Shown: piece after piece, positions 43,872-55,749 of the stretch
Numbering within the stretch: position 1 is the first letter of the stretch
Layout of the letters: each line of letters begins with the position of its first letter
Origin: Viola odorata
Lineage: Eukaryota > Streptophyta > Magnoliopsida > Malpighiales > Violaceae
Direction: 5' to 3'
DNA length: 64,000 bases
Assembly (NCBI GenBank): GCA_963691705.1
Contig: OY829541.1
Coordinates: 68,171,189 to 68,235,188, forward strand
The notes under the pieces: generated by a model
The model's database searches: none
What the model was told of the DNA's origin: nothing
Seen by the model: the letters and a program-made list of their open reading frames with translations, nothing else
Program-made: the position numbers and the translations under genes

Positions 43872-46219
43872 CTATGGTTCGTCTTCTGAAGAGGATTGAT
43901 ACTCCTTTGCCTCAGCCTCTCTTTCCAAGGAGTAAACATATTCGCTAATCTTGGTGGCATCAAAGTTAGCCTCCCCATAGAACTCCATATAACTGTCGAT
44001 CATGATGTCCTTTGTCTTCTGTCGCCACCAACCGATCTTACTCGGAACCTTCTCCAACTCAGCGTCCTTCTCTGCGATGCTGCTCCTAGCCGTCTCTAAC
44101 TCCGCCGTTCTGGTCTCCAAATCGGCGCGGGCCGCCTCCAGCTCGGCAGTAAGCTTGGCCACATTATTAATCAGGACGGCTTTATCTTCACTGAGTTTAG
44201 TGACGGAATCACACAGGGCCGATTTGTCTGACATCAGCTCCCCGATCCGCACCTGCTCTTCCCTGATCTTAGCCGAAAGGCCATCCCTTTCGTGAAGACT
44301 GTTGGCCAGCTTCTTGCGGGCGTCAATGACAGCTTTCTTATCCGATTCATGGGCGGCCATCAGACTCTCCTTTTCTTTCTTAAGGGTAGCATTCTCAGCG
44401 GTTGATCGCCGAAGTGCCTCCCTGGACTTTTCAAGCTTCGAATCCACAACTTCTGCAGCATATCGGGAAGCACATAAGCCGCTGTACATAATGCTTTGCA
44501 GGTTGGCGAAGTGAGAACTAAGTTCCAGGCGGCTGTAGCTTTCCCTGTCGGCTTGATTGGCAAAAATTTCGCCCACCAGGTGACCGGTCCGATAGTCACT
44601 GCAAGCCGGCATTTTCAAGCCAAGGGAGCGGCCGCAGCTCTCTCCTAGGTTATTCAAACGGGTGACGTGAGTAACCTCCCCGTCAGGGCCTTTGCTGGAA
44701 AAATAGCCTTTGAAATCAGAAGGGGGAGGAACTGCATGGTCATCCGAAATAAATGGATCATTGGGCATACGAGGACCGGCAACCCAGTAAAGCACGGCAG
44801 GATCAGAACTGGAAGAAGCGGCAAAAGGAGCATTCGCTGATGTGGTTGCCTGCCCTTCCGGACAAGGAACCGACGGGCCCTCGCCAATAATCGGCTCAGT
44901 AGCAGCATTTGGCAGATCGGCGTCAGGATTTCCTAAGCCGGCATTCGGCTCAGCGGCAGCATTCGACAGATCGGCGTCAGGACTCCCTAAGTCGGCATCA
45001 GTACGATGGAGGTCAATCGGCTCAGAAACGGTGTCTGGCCGACTGATTTGATCGGGCTGAGGAGGAGCGGCAGCAGATGGATCGGCTTCCTCTGAAACGG
45101 CTCCAGGCCGATCTCCCGCATTTTCTGCCAAAACGGCGGCAGCCCGTTTTGCCGTAGCAGCTTTCCCCTTTCTTTCCTTAGCTCGTTTCCTCTTCAAAAG
45201 AACCCGTTTGGCCGCCTCAATAATCTGCGGGTCAGGATTTTCCAAGGGAAACGACTCGAAGGTATCTCGACCGACCTTCTTTCGTCTAAAAACTGACGGG
45301 GCCGAGAAATCCTCACCGTCAGCAGGCTGATCAACCTTTGGGTCCTCAGAGCGATCCGCATTATCGGCATCTTCTTCCTCATCGGAATCGACAATGCGAG
45401 AACGGACCAAGGACGGTCCTGCAGCAACGGCCGCTCTAATTGGCCGTCCTTCTCCTGCATAAAAGTCAAGTCAGAATTTCACAAAAAGATTCGGGCAACC
45501 TTTAGAAAATCTGGTAACTCACCGTCAATGGCGCAGTCCAATAACGGCAAGCCCAGCGCCATCTTCTGCACATGGAACCTCGTGTCAAAAGTTAGCAAGA
45601 TGTCGATCTGGGCCTGCAACCTGCTAGAAGGTTCCTCTGTTCTTACCCATTGAAGCTCATTGATCGCTGGATTGAACCCAGAGATCCATAGGGGTTTGTT
45701 TGTGCTGGAGATCAGGAAGAAGTGCTCCCTCCATCCCTTAATAGAAGATTCGTATCTGTCAAAATTTTTCAGAAACGGCTGAAGATTCTCGTCCTTGCGA
45801 GGGCGAAGGGTAACCAAACTACTGCGAGTGCTTAAATGGAAGAAGTACGTAAACAGCTGGAGTGGAGGTTCCTTGATTTGGAGGTGAGCACAGACGTTGA
45901 TAAAAGCATAGATCGAAGCCCAGGAATTGGGAGTGATCTGGGCAGGGTTAAGAGCATGCTGCACTAGCAGATTTTTCACCATGGTTTTCAGAGGAAAACG
46001 AAACCCATAAGCAAACATCTTAGAATACAGAACCCTGCGGTTATCTAGCAAGTCACTATTTAACCTAACATTAGGAGGAGCTACCAGGGCTTTACATCCT
46101 ATCGGCAACTCAATATCGTACCTCTCTATTTCCAGATTTAAGTCATCCTCAGTCCTAATTTTGGTAGCAGTGTTCTCAAGCAACTCACCAGTGGTAACAA
46201 CAGGGCGCCTAGGAGCCAT
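43872..46219 (-). CDS. Antisense spliced gene of the Tat element (putative gypsy-type transposon protein)
   Basis: On the minus strand, exon 1 (46219-45523) and exon 2 (45454-43872) join across a 68-bp GT-AG intron to give about 759 residues. Splicing restores one frame from MAPRRPVVTTGELLE to the stop. Residues about 40-200 resemble the Pfam family called putative gypsy-type transposon (Transposase_28), with the region GFRFPLKTMVKNLL...ALNPAQITPNSW. The middle is low-complexity, rich in Ala, Asp and Pro. Residues about 570-700 form a long coiled coil rich in Glu, Lys and Ala. Related antisense genes are known between pol and the 3' LTR in Tat elements; their function is unknown. Domain assignment is from memory of the pattern. 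The frame is intact, which argues for recent function. Confidence 0.75.
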
Positions 46220-46844
46220 TTTCTCAGTCTCAAACAACACAAAAAGGAAAGATAAGGTTAAGAAATACCAGGCGATTGCAGAAATTCCCGGAGAGCAGAG
46301 CCCAAACTCGGAGATGGCAGAAGAAGGTTGCTTGAGCGAGGAAGAGAGAGGATTTTTGAGGAAGAAGATGAGAGCGGCGTTTAGAAATGAAAAGTGATTT
46401 AGGTTTTCCAAAGGAGAATGCTTTTAAAAGAAATGAATCCCTAACCGTCAGCAAACCCAATCGGTCGCTGACACGTGGCTCATCTGTTCTGAAAAGGCAG
46501 TAATTTGTCAATAAAGCTGAGCGGCGCATTTAAAGAGGAGCAGCGCACGCGTTTTCTCAAAGGGTTTTTTGAATTTCGAAATTCAAAAACTGGACAGACG
46601 AAGAGACGTCTCGCCTCAAAAGCAGCGAGCAGTTACAAACACTTGGCCATTACGGCGCCACGTCACAGGTTTACTTTAAGTTAAAATTTGACTTTATTGC
46701 AAACTAAGTTTTATTTGCAGGAATGAAAAAGAACTTTTCAAATACGCGGAAGTAGATCAAAACGGCAACATGCCGATTGTTAGACGTCAAGAGGGAAACG
46801 GCAAGCCCTTGGTAAACACTCGGGCTCCTTTGTTGTTGGGCCTC
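46220..46844. other. Region between the antisense gene and the 3' LTR
   Basis: This stretch should hold the promoter of the antisense gene. It contains one CGGC-N5-GCCG motif (46763-46775). The purine-rich tract expected immediately before a 3' LTR is not evident: the bases next to the LTR read TTTGTTGTTGGGCCTC, and the nearest purine run (AGAGGGAAA) is about 50 bp away. Confidence 0.6.
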
Positions 46845-47637
46845 TGATAATACATAAAATTATCAGAAGGGCACAATGGACTTTGCGCCTTTACAAAGTA
46901 CCGTTGACCGGTCAAAACGGCACATGGCCGGTTTGACCAAGTCAACGATATAAAACGGCATCGTGATCGATTGACCAGGTCAACGGGAATAAGTAACTAA
47001 AAGACAAGCCCAACCCGTTATCACCAAAACGGCACAGAGCCGATTTGTCAATAAAGGCGAAGACAACGACACTCGGCCGATTCACAACAAACGGCTCCTT
47101 GCCGATTCTCCACAAACGGCTCCTTGCCGATTCTCCACAAACGGCATCGTACTGAGGGGGCCCAGATATAAATCTCCCCTCATAGATATTATTGGTATAG
47201 TACTCCATAGTCAGTATACATTTAGTCAAGGTTGGCAGGGAGGATAACCTGCTCCCATCACATCGCCACCTGACAACCGGACAAAGGGACGACCCTATTC
47301 CCCTGAAATAAAGTCTGCACCCCACGTTACAATGATGAATCCCTGCCCCTAGACCACCTGCTAAGGAAAAAGGAGAGGGGATGTCAGAGATCTAACCACT
47401 CTAGTCCAGCCTAAGGACTAGAGGGTGGTATATAAGGGAAGTTTTCTCCTTTACTCAAGGACACGAAAAAAATACACACACTTTCTATACACTTAACAAA
47501 ATTACTGACTTTGGCATTGGAGCTCTTACGCCGGAAAACACTTTCGGCACTGTGCAGGTCCTTCACGAAGATCTGATCACCACCTTCCAGCGAGCTACTT
47601 TACCAAAAAACCCCCCACTCCGATCCACGGATTATTA
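46845..47637 (+). repeat. 3' LTR of the Tat element
   Basis: The 793-bp LTR is one 25-bp unit shorter than the 5' LTR and differs from it by about nine substitutions. It ends 507 bp before the start codon of the ribosome recycling factor gene, facing it. Confidence 0.95.
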
Positions 47638-48144
47638 GGGCCCTAGGCCGCTTAGCCCATGAACAAACAAAAAAACATAAAAAATGTAAGGTTTGTTAGA
47701 ATTTTCTTATTTTTTAATTTTTTTAGAAATAGCAATTAGTGTATGTGTTATTTAATTTGTTTTAATCTTTTTATATTTTATTAAATTTTATTGTTTAACA
47801 AGAAATATTTTTTTCAAAGGAGGTGCAATTTTTAAGCATGGAGAAAGGAAAAAAAAGTGTATTTGGAATTCTGTACTGAACATTGGAAAAAAAAATTACA
47901 AGCTATTTTTAGTATTATAATGATAATTAATAATATAATAATTTAGAGAAATATTTTTTTATGATGAATTAGGGAGAATTTTTAATAATAAAAAAAGAAT
48001 TAGATAGTATTTTGAAGAAAAAAAAGTGTAGAAACACTATCTTTATTTATTTTTCATTTTCACTTAAAACCCCTTCTAAAACCCTATGGTATACACAGCG
48101 CAGATGAAAACATAAAACAACAGGACGGAAGAAACTAACCCGAA
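47638..48144 (+). promoter_or_regulatory. Promoter side of the ribosome recycling factor gene
   Basis: The stretch begins with the second GGGCC target copy, then is very AT-rich with long A runs. Before the Tat insertion it was joined to the 5' flank of RAD21, forming a divergent intergenic region of roughly 1.1 kb. No gene is visible. Confidence 0.5.
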
Positions 48145-50506
48145 ATGGCTATGTATCTGAGACGCGCTGTCTCTCCTCGAACCACTATCCTGCTCCTTCG
48201 GAGCTCCACTACTGGCACACTTCAAAGTCGCTCCATTTCTCACACCTTCTTCTCCGACAATCTCCCCAGCAATTCGGACACCGGAAGAGCTCCATCTTTT
48301 CCGCGCCTCGATTTCCTCAAAGAGCATCGCCGTGGCTTCGCCAAAGCCAAAAAATCAAGTACTTTTATACTCCCTCACTTTCTTGTTAAGTGTTTGACAT
48401 TGTTGATTTGGTTGTTTTTATGATTGCTGGGTATAGTTCATTTTTTCTTGGTGGGTTTTCTTAATTTGAATCGAAGAGATGTACTTTACGTTGTGGGTCA
48501 TATTTGTTTTCAATCATTTCTGGTTTGAGCAATTTGATGTGAAGGATGAACTGATAGCTGTGTTTCTTTATCCAAAAAATATATAGTTGTGTTTCGTCCT
48601 GTGTGTTTCTAGGACAAAACAAATGTTTCTGTAATAAAATAGATTAATTTCTGTTGAAGCAGAGACTTATCCCTTGTTATATATGTATGATAGAGGATGA
48701 TTCTGGGGGAGGTACGATCGAGGCTGCTGATATGAGGCCTGCTATTAAGGAGACTACCACCTCACAAATGGAAGCAGCAGTAGAGGCGTTAGCTCGAGAA
48801 CTGACCAAGTTACGAACAGGGAGGGCATCTCCAGGTACATGATCTGGGTTAGCTCTGTGTCAGTTTAACTATCCACATCTAGTGGTGTTAATTGTTGAAA
48901 ACTTCCATTCATGGTTGCAGGAATGCTTGACCATATCATTGTTGAAACTGGGGGTGTAAAAATGCCACTAAATCGGTTAGCTACTGTTTCTGTTATGGAT
49001 GCCAAGACTATTTCTGTAAATCCATATGATCCAAATGTAATGAATTAGATCCTTTCTTATTGTGTTCAGATTTCTTTAGTCTTTTTTTCCTTTTTTCTTC
49101 TCTTTTTTCTTAGTTTTCACTCGAATAGAAGTTCTCTGTTGCATTCATGTTTTATACTTTTGCGTCCATAAAGGCTATGGCTTTGAGATGAACAATCAAG
49201 GCATCTATTTCATAGTGTTGAATTCAGTGGAAAAATTCAATGTCTTCATGTCAGTTTGACTTCAGCATTGTTGAAATAAGCTGGTTTTCAGTTATTAACC
49301 TTGTACAATCAATAGTTTGTAACAGTTTGGTTGTTAGTGTTGCATTACAATAACCGAGCTCAAGAAATCATATGCGTGGCTTTATTTTTTGCAGACCCTT
49401 AAGGAACTGGAGAAAGCCATTGTTTCATCTCCATTGGGGTTAAATCCTAAAGTAGATGGTGACAGGTTGATTGCATCTATACCACCGTAAGCATTCCTTG
49501 TCCGCATGAACTGCAGCTACTGACTACCAAATCTTTTTTTCCTCCTTAAAACATTACTTTTTAAAAAAAAAATTGTTTTTACAGATTTTAGCAAAGTACT
49601 ATATTAAAGATAAACATGAAACATTTTTCAAATTGGTTGAACTCTTTCCACGCCTAAATCGTTGCTGGTTCTGAACCAAAGAAGCTACTGCTTGTAAGAA
49701 GAAAAATAATTTTTTGTTTTTGTTTTCATTTTTGCATGTTACAGATTAACCAAAGAGCATATGCAGGTGAGCTTACAATTGGTTGTCTCCCTTTTCGCTC
49801 TTCTTCTTTTTTCTGGAAAAAAAAATATATTCTTGATGTAATACCTGCATCCTAACATGGGAAATTGTTACTAGGCTATGTGTAAGGTGGTTACCAAATC
49901 TTCTGAAGACATCAAACAAAGTATAAGAAGGGCTCGCCAGAAGGTAATTTCCCAGCTAATCTATGAACATTCAATTATTCACTGCACTTCCACAGTTTTC
50001 TTTTTTATGCATTTCACTTAGAAAATTGATCTCGATAGATGGAATGATAGATCATCAGACGTAATTCCCTGATCTTAAATTTGGTCTTGGCCTTAAAAGG
50101 AAAAGTTATTCACATAACACTTTACTCATTTGTCTACGAGGTGAATAGATGAATAGTGGTTCTCTGGCCAAATGACTGAACAAGCAATGAATGAAGTAAT
50201 TTTTGAAGTATAACTTTACAGTGCATTACATTCTGCAGTTGTTCAGTAGCCAAATGCTAAGCAGCTTTTTGTTTGTATGTAGGCATTGGACTCAATGAAA
50301 CAAGCAAGTCTGCCAAAGGATGATGCCCAAAAACTGAAGCAAGAGGTGAGTTTGGAGCTAAACAACTCGATTTTAAGTTCAAACTTATTTGGACCTTTCC
50401 TAAAAATTGGATACCCTCGTTTCAGATTGACGAGTGGACAAAAAAATATATAAAGAAAGCAGAGGATGTATGTAAAGCAAAGGAAAAGGAAATCAATGAA
50501 GGCTGA
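48145..50506 (+). CDS. RRF: Ribosome recycling factor, mitochondrial type
   Basis: Eight exons (48145-48358, 48694-48834, 48921-49036, 49395-49486, 49745-49766, 49875-49943, 50283-50345, 50426-50506) give 265 residues. The first 70 residues are rich in Arg, Ser and hydrophobic residues with the pattern FLKEHRRGFAKAKKS, a plausible mitochondrial presequence. The RRF domain then shows LTKLRTGRASPGMLDHI, VETGGVKMPLNRLATVSV, ISVNPYD, AIVSSPLGLNP and RRARQKALDSMKQ. RRF releases post-termination ribosomes together with EF-G. The closest relative I recall is Arabidopsis At3g01800. One exon is only 22 bp. The gene faces the LTR of the Tat element on its promoter side. Confidence 0.95.
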
Positions 50507-51152
50507 CTGTTGGCATCTTGTGATGCATCTTAGATTCTTATCGAAATCCACTCGATCATTTTTCTCTTCTTTGAGGCACCATTGATCACTTATGTGATGT
50601 TTTCGTAGAGTTCACCCAATTACAACTTATATAATATAATGAGAAACTGATGTTATGTACCCCATGTTTGTTTGGAGGTCTAGCATAATTAGAATGGCTT
50701 TTGATTTTACACTATTATTATGTAACCGCCTCAATCATTGTTAAGCATTTAGCTAAGCGATCAAGGATAAACCAGCACAAGTGATTTGGCACTCTTAGCT
50801 CTAAAATAAGGACTTTTTTTTTTTTGACCAGGCTCTTAAATAAGAGGGATGAATCGTTATGAAGAATGCAACTACTGGTCAGGAAATATTTTACCCTAGT
50901 GTGGGCTGATGAGCTAATATAGTGCAAATAAGATAGTTGTAAGCTTACGAATATGAGCATTCCGTAGTATTGAACGATAATAGCTGCTGCTAATTACCTC
51001 TGGAAAAGCATTTACACACTACAGGGGATCAAAACTTTACAACAAAATGCAATAGTCTATCATGCTTCGAGGAGAAGCACTTCTAATCCCTAAACATCTA
51101 TATAAACTAGTACTACCTACTACAACGCACCATAAATGCCTCTTCCCTGCGT
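50507..51152. other. Convergent 3' region between RRF and the ankyrin gene
   Basis: The 646-bp region contains the facing 3' ends of the two genes. It is AT-rich, and I see no additional gene or repeat. Confidence 0.6.
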
Positions 51153-54100
51153 TTAACCGCGGATTGCCTCTCTTGTTACAAGTCTTATACCTCTGACCCA
51201 CAGTTCAGCCATCTCAAAACCTCCATCGCAAACAAAATGCACCTCTTTGTTCTTCGTGGTCAAAACCCGAAACACGCCAGGGACATTCGCATTACCCTTG
51301 CTCTTTCTATTCCGTTGAAATGTAGGGCTCGGGCCAACCTCTGCCTCCCGGCACAAAACGTTCCTCCGACCTGACTTCCCCCACCTAAGAACTCCATCTC
51401 CAACCATTTTGATCTCCTTCTCATGTGGGATTCCTTTTCCCTTCTTGGTGTGCTTCTGTACATGGGCACCACCTAACACGAGCTTGCGCGCGAGCTCATC
51501 CAGTATCACTTGCTCTGCGCTATTTTCAGTGCCGGCACATTTTCTTGAGAGCAAGAGGGCAGTTTCACCTCTAGCATTCTTAAGTTCACACTTGGCTCCG
51601 CTTGAAATTAAGAGCTCACATATGGACCCATGTCCTTCCCTAGCTGCTAACATAAGAGGAGTGTAGCCATAGATGTCAGACAAGTTTACATCATAACCTC
51701 TGCTTGTCAATAACTTGACCGCATCCAAATCTCCATGACGGGCTGCACAATGTAATGCATAGAATCCCCCAGCATTGAGATTGCCCTTTTCAAGTGCGAA
51801 TTCCAACATCACCTTCTCGAAGAGATCACGGTTCTGATTTAGCTCAGATAGTGTAATCGCAGTTTCACCAGCTTTGTTGGACAGCTTTACATCAGCACCT
51901 GAATAAACCAGCATCCGGAATAAATCAACATGACCGTTCAATGTAGCAAACATGACAGCAGAGAAGCCATTATTGTCCTGGTAATCAAGATCAATTTCTC
52001 CCGACTTAATTAAAGCCTCCAAGGCTTCTACATCACCAGCTTGAGCTACAAAGAGCAAGGAAGAAAAGACAGAAATTTTGCTGGACATGGGAATCTTTCC
52101 AGACCTAATAACATCAATCACTATTTGCTGAAAACGAACGGACCACCCGTTTGAGTGAGCAATTGTAATTGCAGATTGGCTGGAAGAATTAACTAGGCTA
52201 AGATCAGCACCAGCCATAACCAATGCCCTGAAACATCCTTCACGCTTGTATTTTGTACATATCATCAAAGCTGTATCGCCAGAATCCGTCCTAGCATTTA
52301 GATCACAACCTGAATCAATTAGGCGTTGAAGGACTTCTGATGAGCCTAAGCGGGCAGCCATGTGTACTGGACGGAATTGGGTTTTCTGTGTTATAACAGG
52401 TAACTCTGCATTGGCGCCACAGCTCAGGAGGGCATTGACAGCTCCAGCATTTCCACAGAGAATGGCATGGTGGAGCAGAGTCCTTCCACAGTGAGGAGTA
52501 TCAGGTGAGAGTTCCTGGAGGAGCATGTGCAAAATAGCACCGGTTTTTTCAAAATACTCTACTGAACACCAGGTTATGGGATAGGGCTCAGCTAATCCTG
52601 CACCCACCCTAAACTCTTCTCCTGTAGATGCATCCCACGACCATGCACCCAATTGTACATTGATGTTGGTCCTTGCACCAGCCTGTTCATCATTTTGACA
52701 ACAATTAGTTTAACCACTGACCATGTAATATAGAAAAAAGATCCATTACTAATAAATAATCCATGTCTAAGATTTTTCCTGTTATTGAGTTGTTACTCAA
52801 AACATGTATCCATCTAGGGAACCGTTGTTTAACCACTTGCATAGAGATGCTAACAACTAACTCACTTAATGCATCACAGGGTTCTTAGGATTTTTCTTTT
52901 GAAAGTTAGCCATTATTTTTCACAGCATTGATCCCCAAAGACTGCAGACAGCAGACAGGAAAGACAAGCCCCTATAACTTGCCAGTCTTACGAGTGCTAA
53001 TTTTCTAAAACTGTAACTGAAAGCTTAAGGCAGAAATATTACCTTTAGAAGCGTACGGACAACAGTAACCTGCCTACTAACCACAGCAGCAGCAAGTCCA
53101 GTGCAGTCAACATTTGTGTGCAGGGAAGGCTTGGATGACAACAGCAGCAACCTTGCAGATGCATTGACATCTACACCACACTGCCATTAGAAAAGAACAG
53201 TCATGTCAATTGAATATAAACAAGCAACAGGGGATAAACAGGGTAATTTAAAAGATTAACTTGTAGTATACGGTTGTTAAGTAAATACATCAACATATCA
53301 TTTAAGATAGAGATCACACCATAGGTATGGAATTGGAAATGTATCACAATATTAAAAGGCAAACAGAAAAATTATTTAAAAAGTCATTGTCAGAAACCTA
53401 GACCTCACAAGATCACATGGAGAGCATAAACAAATAGTAGCTTAGGCCAAATTAGATGAATCACATGGATACAAACATAAAGTCAAACTAGCTTGGGACA
53501 AAATGGACTCACTAAACAGCTTTAAAAACTACACAGTGATAGGGTAGACACATGATCTACAAGGTTAATTTTTGTCTCTCTTAACAGATACCTCTAGACA
53601 CACATGAACTAACAAGCATAGTTTTGTTTGGCACCTTTGTAAGAGTGTCCACGACGTCTGCAAACCCCCGGCATGATGCTGTGACAAGAGCATGAACTGC
53701 AACATGGGGCCGGATCAAATCAGAGCTCACAAGCAATTCAGCCAGCGGTGCGTGCCCATGGAAACTTGCTTCCACCAAAGCCTCCTCACAAGCCGGCTGA
53801 CATGATCCAGCTTTAATTAAAATCTTCAAAATCTCAAGATGGCCCTCCCTCACTGCCGCTGTTGTCGCGAACCCCCTGAAGAGTTTCTGGTTCACATCAG
53901 CTCCAGCGATCTGCCATTTCCAAAACCAACATTTAAATGCTTTGAAAAGATGGCGAAAAGACTAGTGGAGGTCAAATCATGGCATTGCTCGAATTCCAAG
54001 TCCTTTGTTACTTTCTTTGATTAAACTATTTTTGGATTCTAAACAAAAGTTTACAGCCACACCCAGACAAATACAAGAAAAAACAATGCTCTGACATGAT

Positions 54101-55749
54101 AGGCAAAGGGGCATGGAACTTCAATCAAGTAGGAAATAAATTCATTAACGAGAAAGAAAAGAGGCAGTATTATATTTGTACTCTTTTGTACATCTTCAGG
54201 CCCCAACCAGCAGCAATCAGAGACAACCCATTATGGACATTTCAGAATGCAGAACAAACATACCAGCTATGTGAATAAGTTAGTGTTATAAATGAATGGC
54301 TTCTCCTCATAGAACAGAACAGTACCAATAATTGATGATATAAGTACATGATAAAATGGCAACAATTATACAATAATAAACAGCAGGTCGGTGATAACTT
54401 TTTCCCCCAACTTTTCACCTGTTGTTTTCAGAAGTGAAAAGGGTAGCAGTCAAAGGACAAAACCAAATAGGTGTATTACATTCACCTAACCTTTGGAACT
54501 ACAGTATACATGTCATTGAACACACAAAAAAATACATGTTAAAATCTTCAATACTGTTTCTATTTCAACAATGTTAGGTGACCCATTCGACAGCCACCTA
54601 CAACAGTTGTACACTGCAGATTTCTCAGCAGAGCTAAGTTCATGCATCCAAACCTGATCTGATCATACTAAAGATACATGGGAAAATAAATTTAAAATAA
54701 GAGAAAAGCGTATGATATCATATTCATACCCAATTCAAGTTAATTTCCCACCTCAAAACCAAAGGAAACAGAATCACTGATAAAGGAAAGGTTACAAGGA
54801 ATCTGATTCATACCCAATTTTTGGAAACAGGGAGTAAACAAGAAAAAAGTTTCGTATTTCCATTTCAAATGAATCTTGCAAAATCAAAACATTAACTATT
54901 GGGCCTACACTTTAGCCACAGCTTTATTTTCAAAGATACCACACCTGCCGAAGCTCAAAACTCAACATCTTTATTGTCGAAGCTACTTTTAGAAAATTTA
55001 AATAAACATTTAAATTACAAAATGACCCCTTGATTATGTCTAAAGTTACAGACGCCACAGATTTGTTAAAGCCTTAAAGTTTGACAGAAATCGCCCACAG
55101 TGGAAGACGATTTGACATTTCTGAAACGGAAGAACTCATATCGGCAATCTCCAATATATAAAAAAATCACCCCAAACACTGAATCTCTTAACTAGAAAAG
55201 TTTGAAAAGTAAATCAAACTGGAAAAACATCTCGTCGATCAAGTTGGATGACGATACGAACCATAAACAGATGATTAAACTTTCGTGTCGTTTTTTTCCT
55301 TTCCGTTCCAATTAAAGAGCAAAAATGCCAAAAAGATAACCAAATCAAACCAGCAAAAGAACAAAACTCGTTAAGAACGACATCCTATGAGTAAGAAGCG
55401 GTCAAAAACTTCAAAATCTTTCAAAAAGTACGATCGCATGACTCACCAGCAGTTTCTTCACAAGAGCTGCATTTCCAACATGAGCAGCGACGAACAACGC
55501 CGTCACGTCAGTTTTAAACTCCTCATACTCCAGCCGGACTTCACTCGCCGACTCGTCGTTCAACACGACTTCGCTCTTCCTACATTTCAAGCTGACAGCG
55601 CCGACGAAGTTGACGTCGACGAATGGATCGGCGAGACATTCCATAGCCGATCGGAGGTCGCTGGAGAGGGAAGCTTCGAGGAGGCGCTGCGACACTTCAG
55701 TCTCATAGTCCACCGGAACTACCTGCTTAGTGCCTGAGAACACAGTCAT
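51153..55749 (-). CDS. Ankyrin-repeat protein
   Basis: Four exons on the minus strand (55749-55447, 53910-53635, 53180-53043, 52682-51153) give 748 residues. The first intron is about 1.5 kb. The N-terminus begins MTVFSGTKQVVPVDYETEVSQ. Ankyrin repeats run from about residue 85 to 610, with typical motifs such as DVTALFVAAHVGNAALVKKLL, RTLLHHAILCGNAGAVNALL, DTALMICTKYKREGCFRALV and GYTPLMLAAREGHGSICELL. The C-terminal 110 residues are basic and contain no repeats. I recall the single-copy plant protein At5g14230 as the nearest relative. No enzyme or membrane domain is visible, so a protein-protein interaction role is inferred. Function is not known to me. Confidence 0.9.

Larger units (their letters stand above)
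36254..47637 (+). mobile_element. Full-length Ty3/gypsy LTR retrotransposon, Tat type
   Basis: The element is 11,384 bp. Its LTRs are 36254-37071 (818 bp) and 46845-47637 (793 bp), flanked by the target duplication GGGCC (36249-36253 and 47638-47642). LTR termini are TGATAAT...GGATTATTA, so the 3' end is TA rather than CA. Putative primer-binding sequence TTTGGTGCTTTCATTGAGAG follows the left LTR; I could not assign its tRNA. Content in order: gag-pol (37177-42876), an 18-bp array, a 69-bp hairpin array, and an antisense spliced gene (43872-46219). A second RNase H between reverse transcriptase and integrase, plus the extra 3' region, place it with Tat/Ogre/Retand relatives. The LTRs differ at roughly nine bases plus one 25-bp repeat unit, so the insertion is young. 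Confidence 0.97.
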
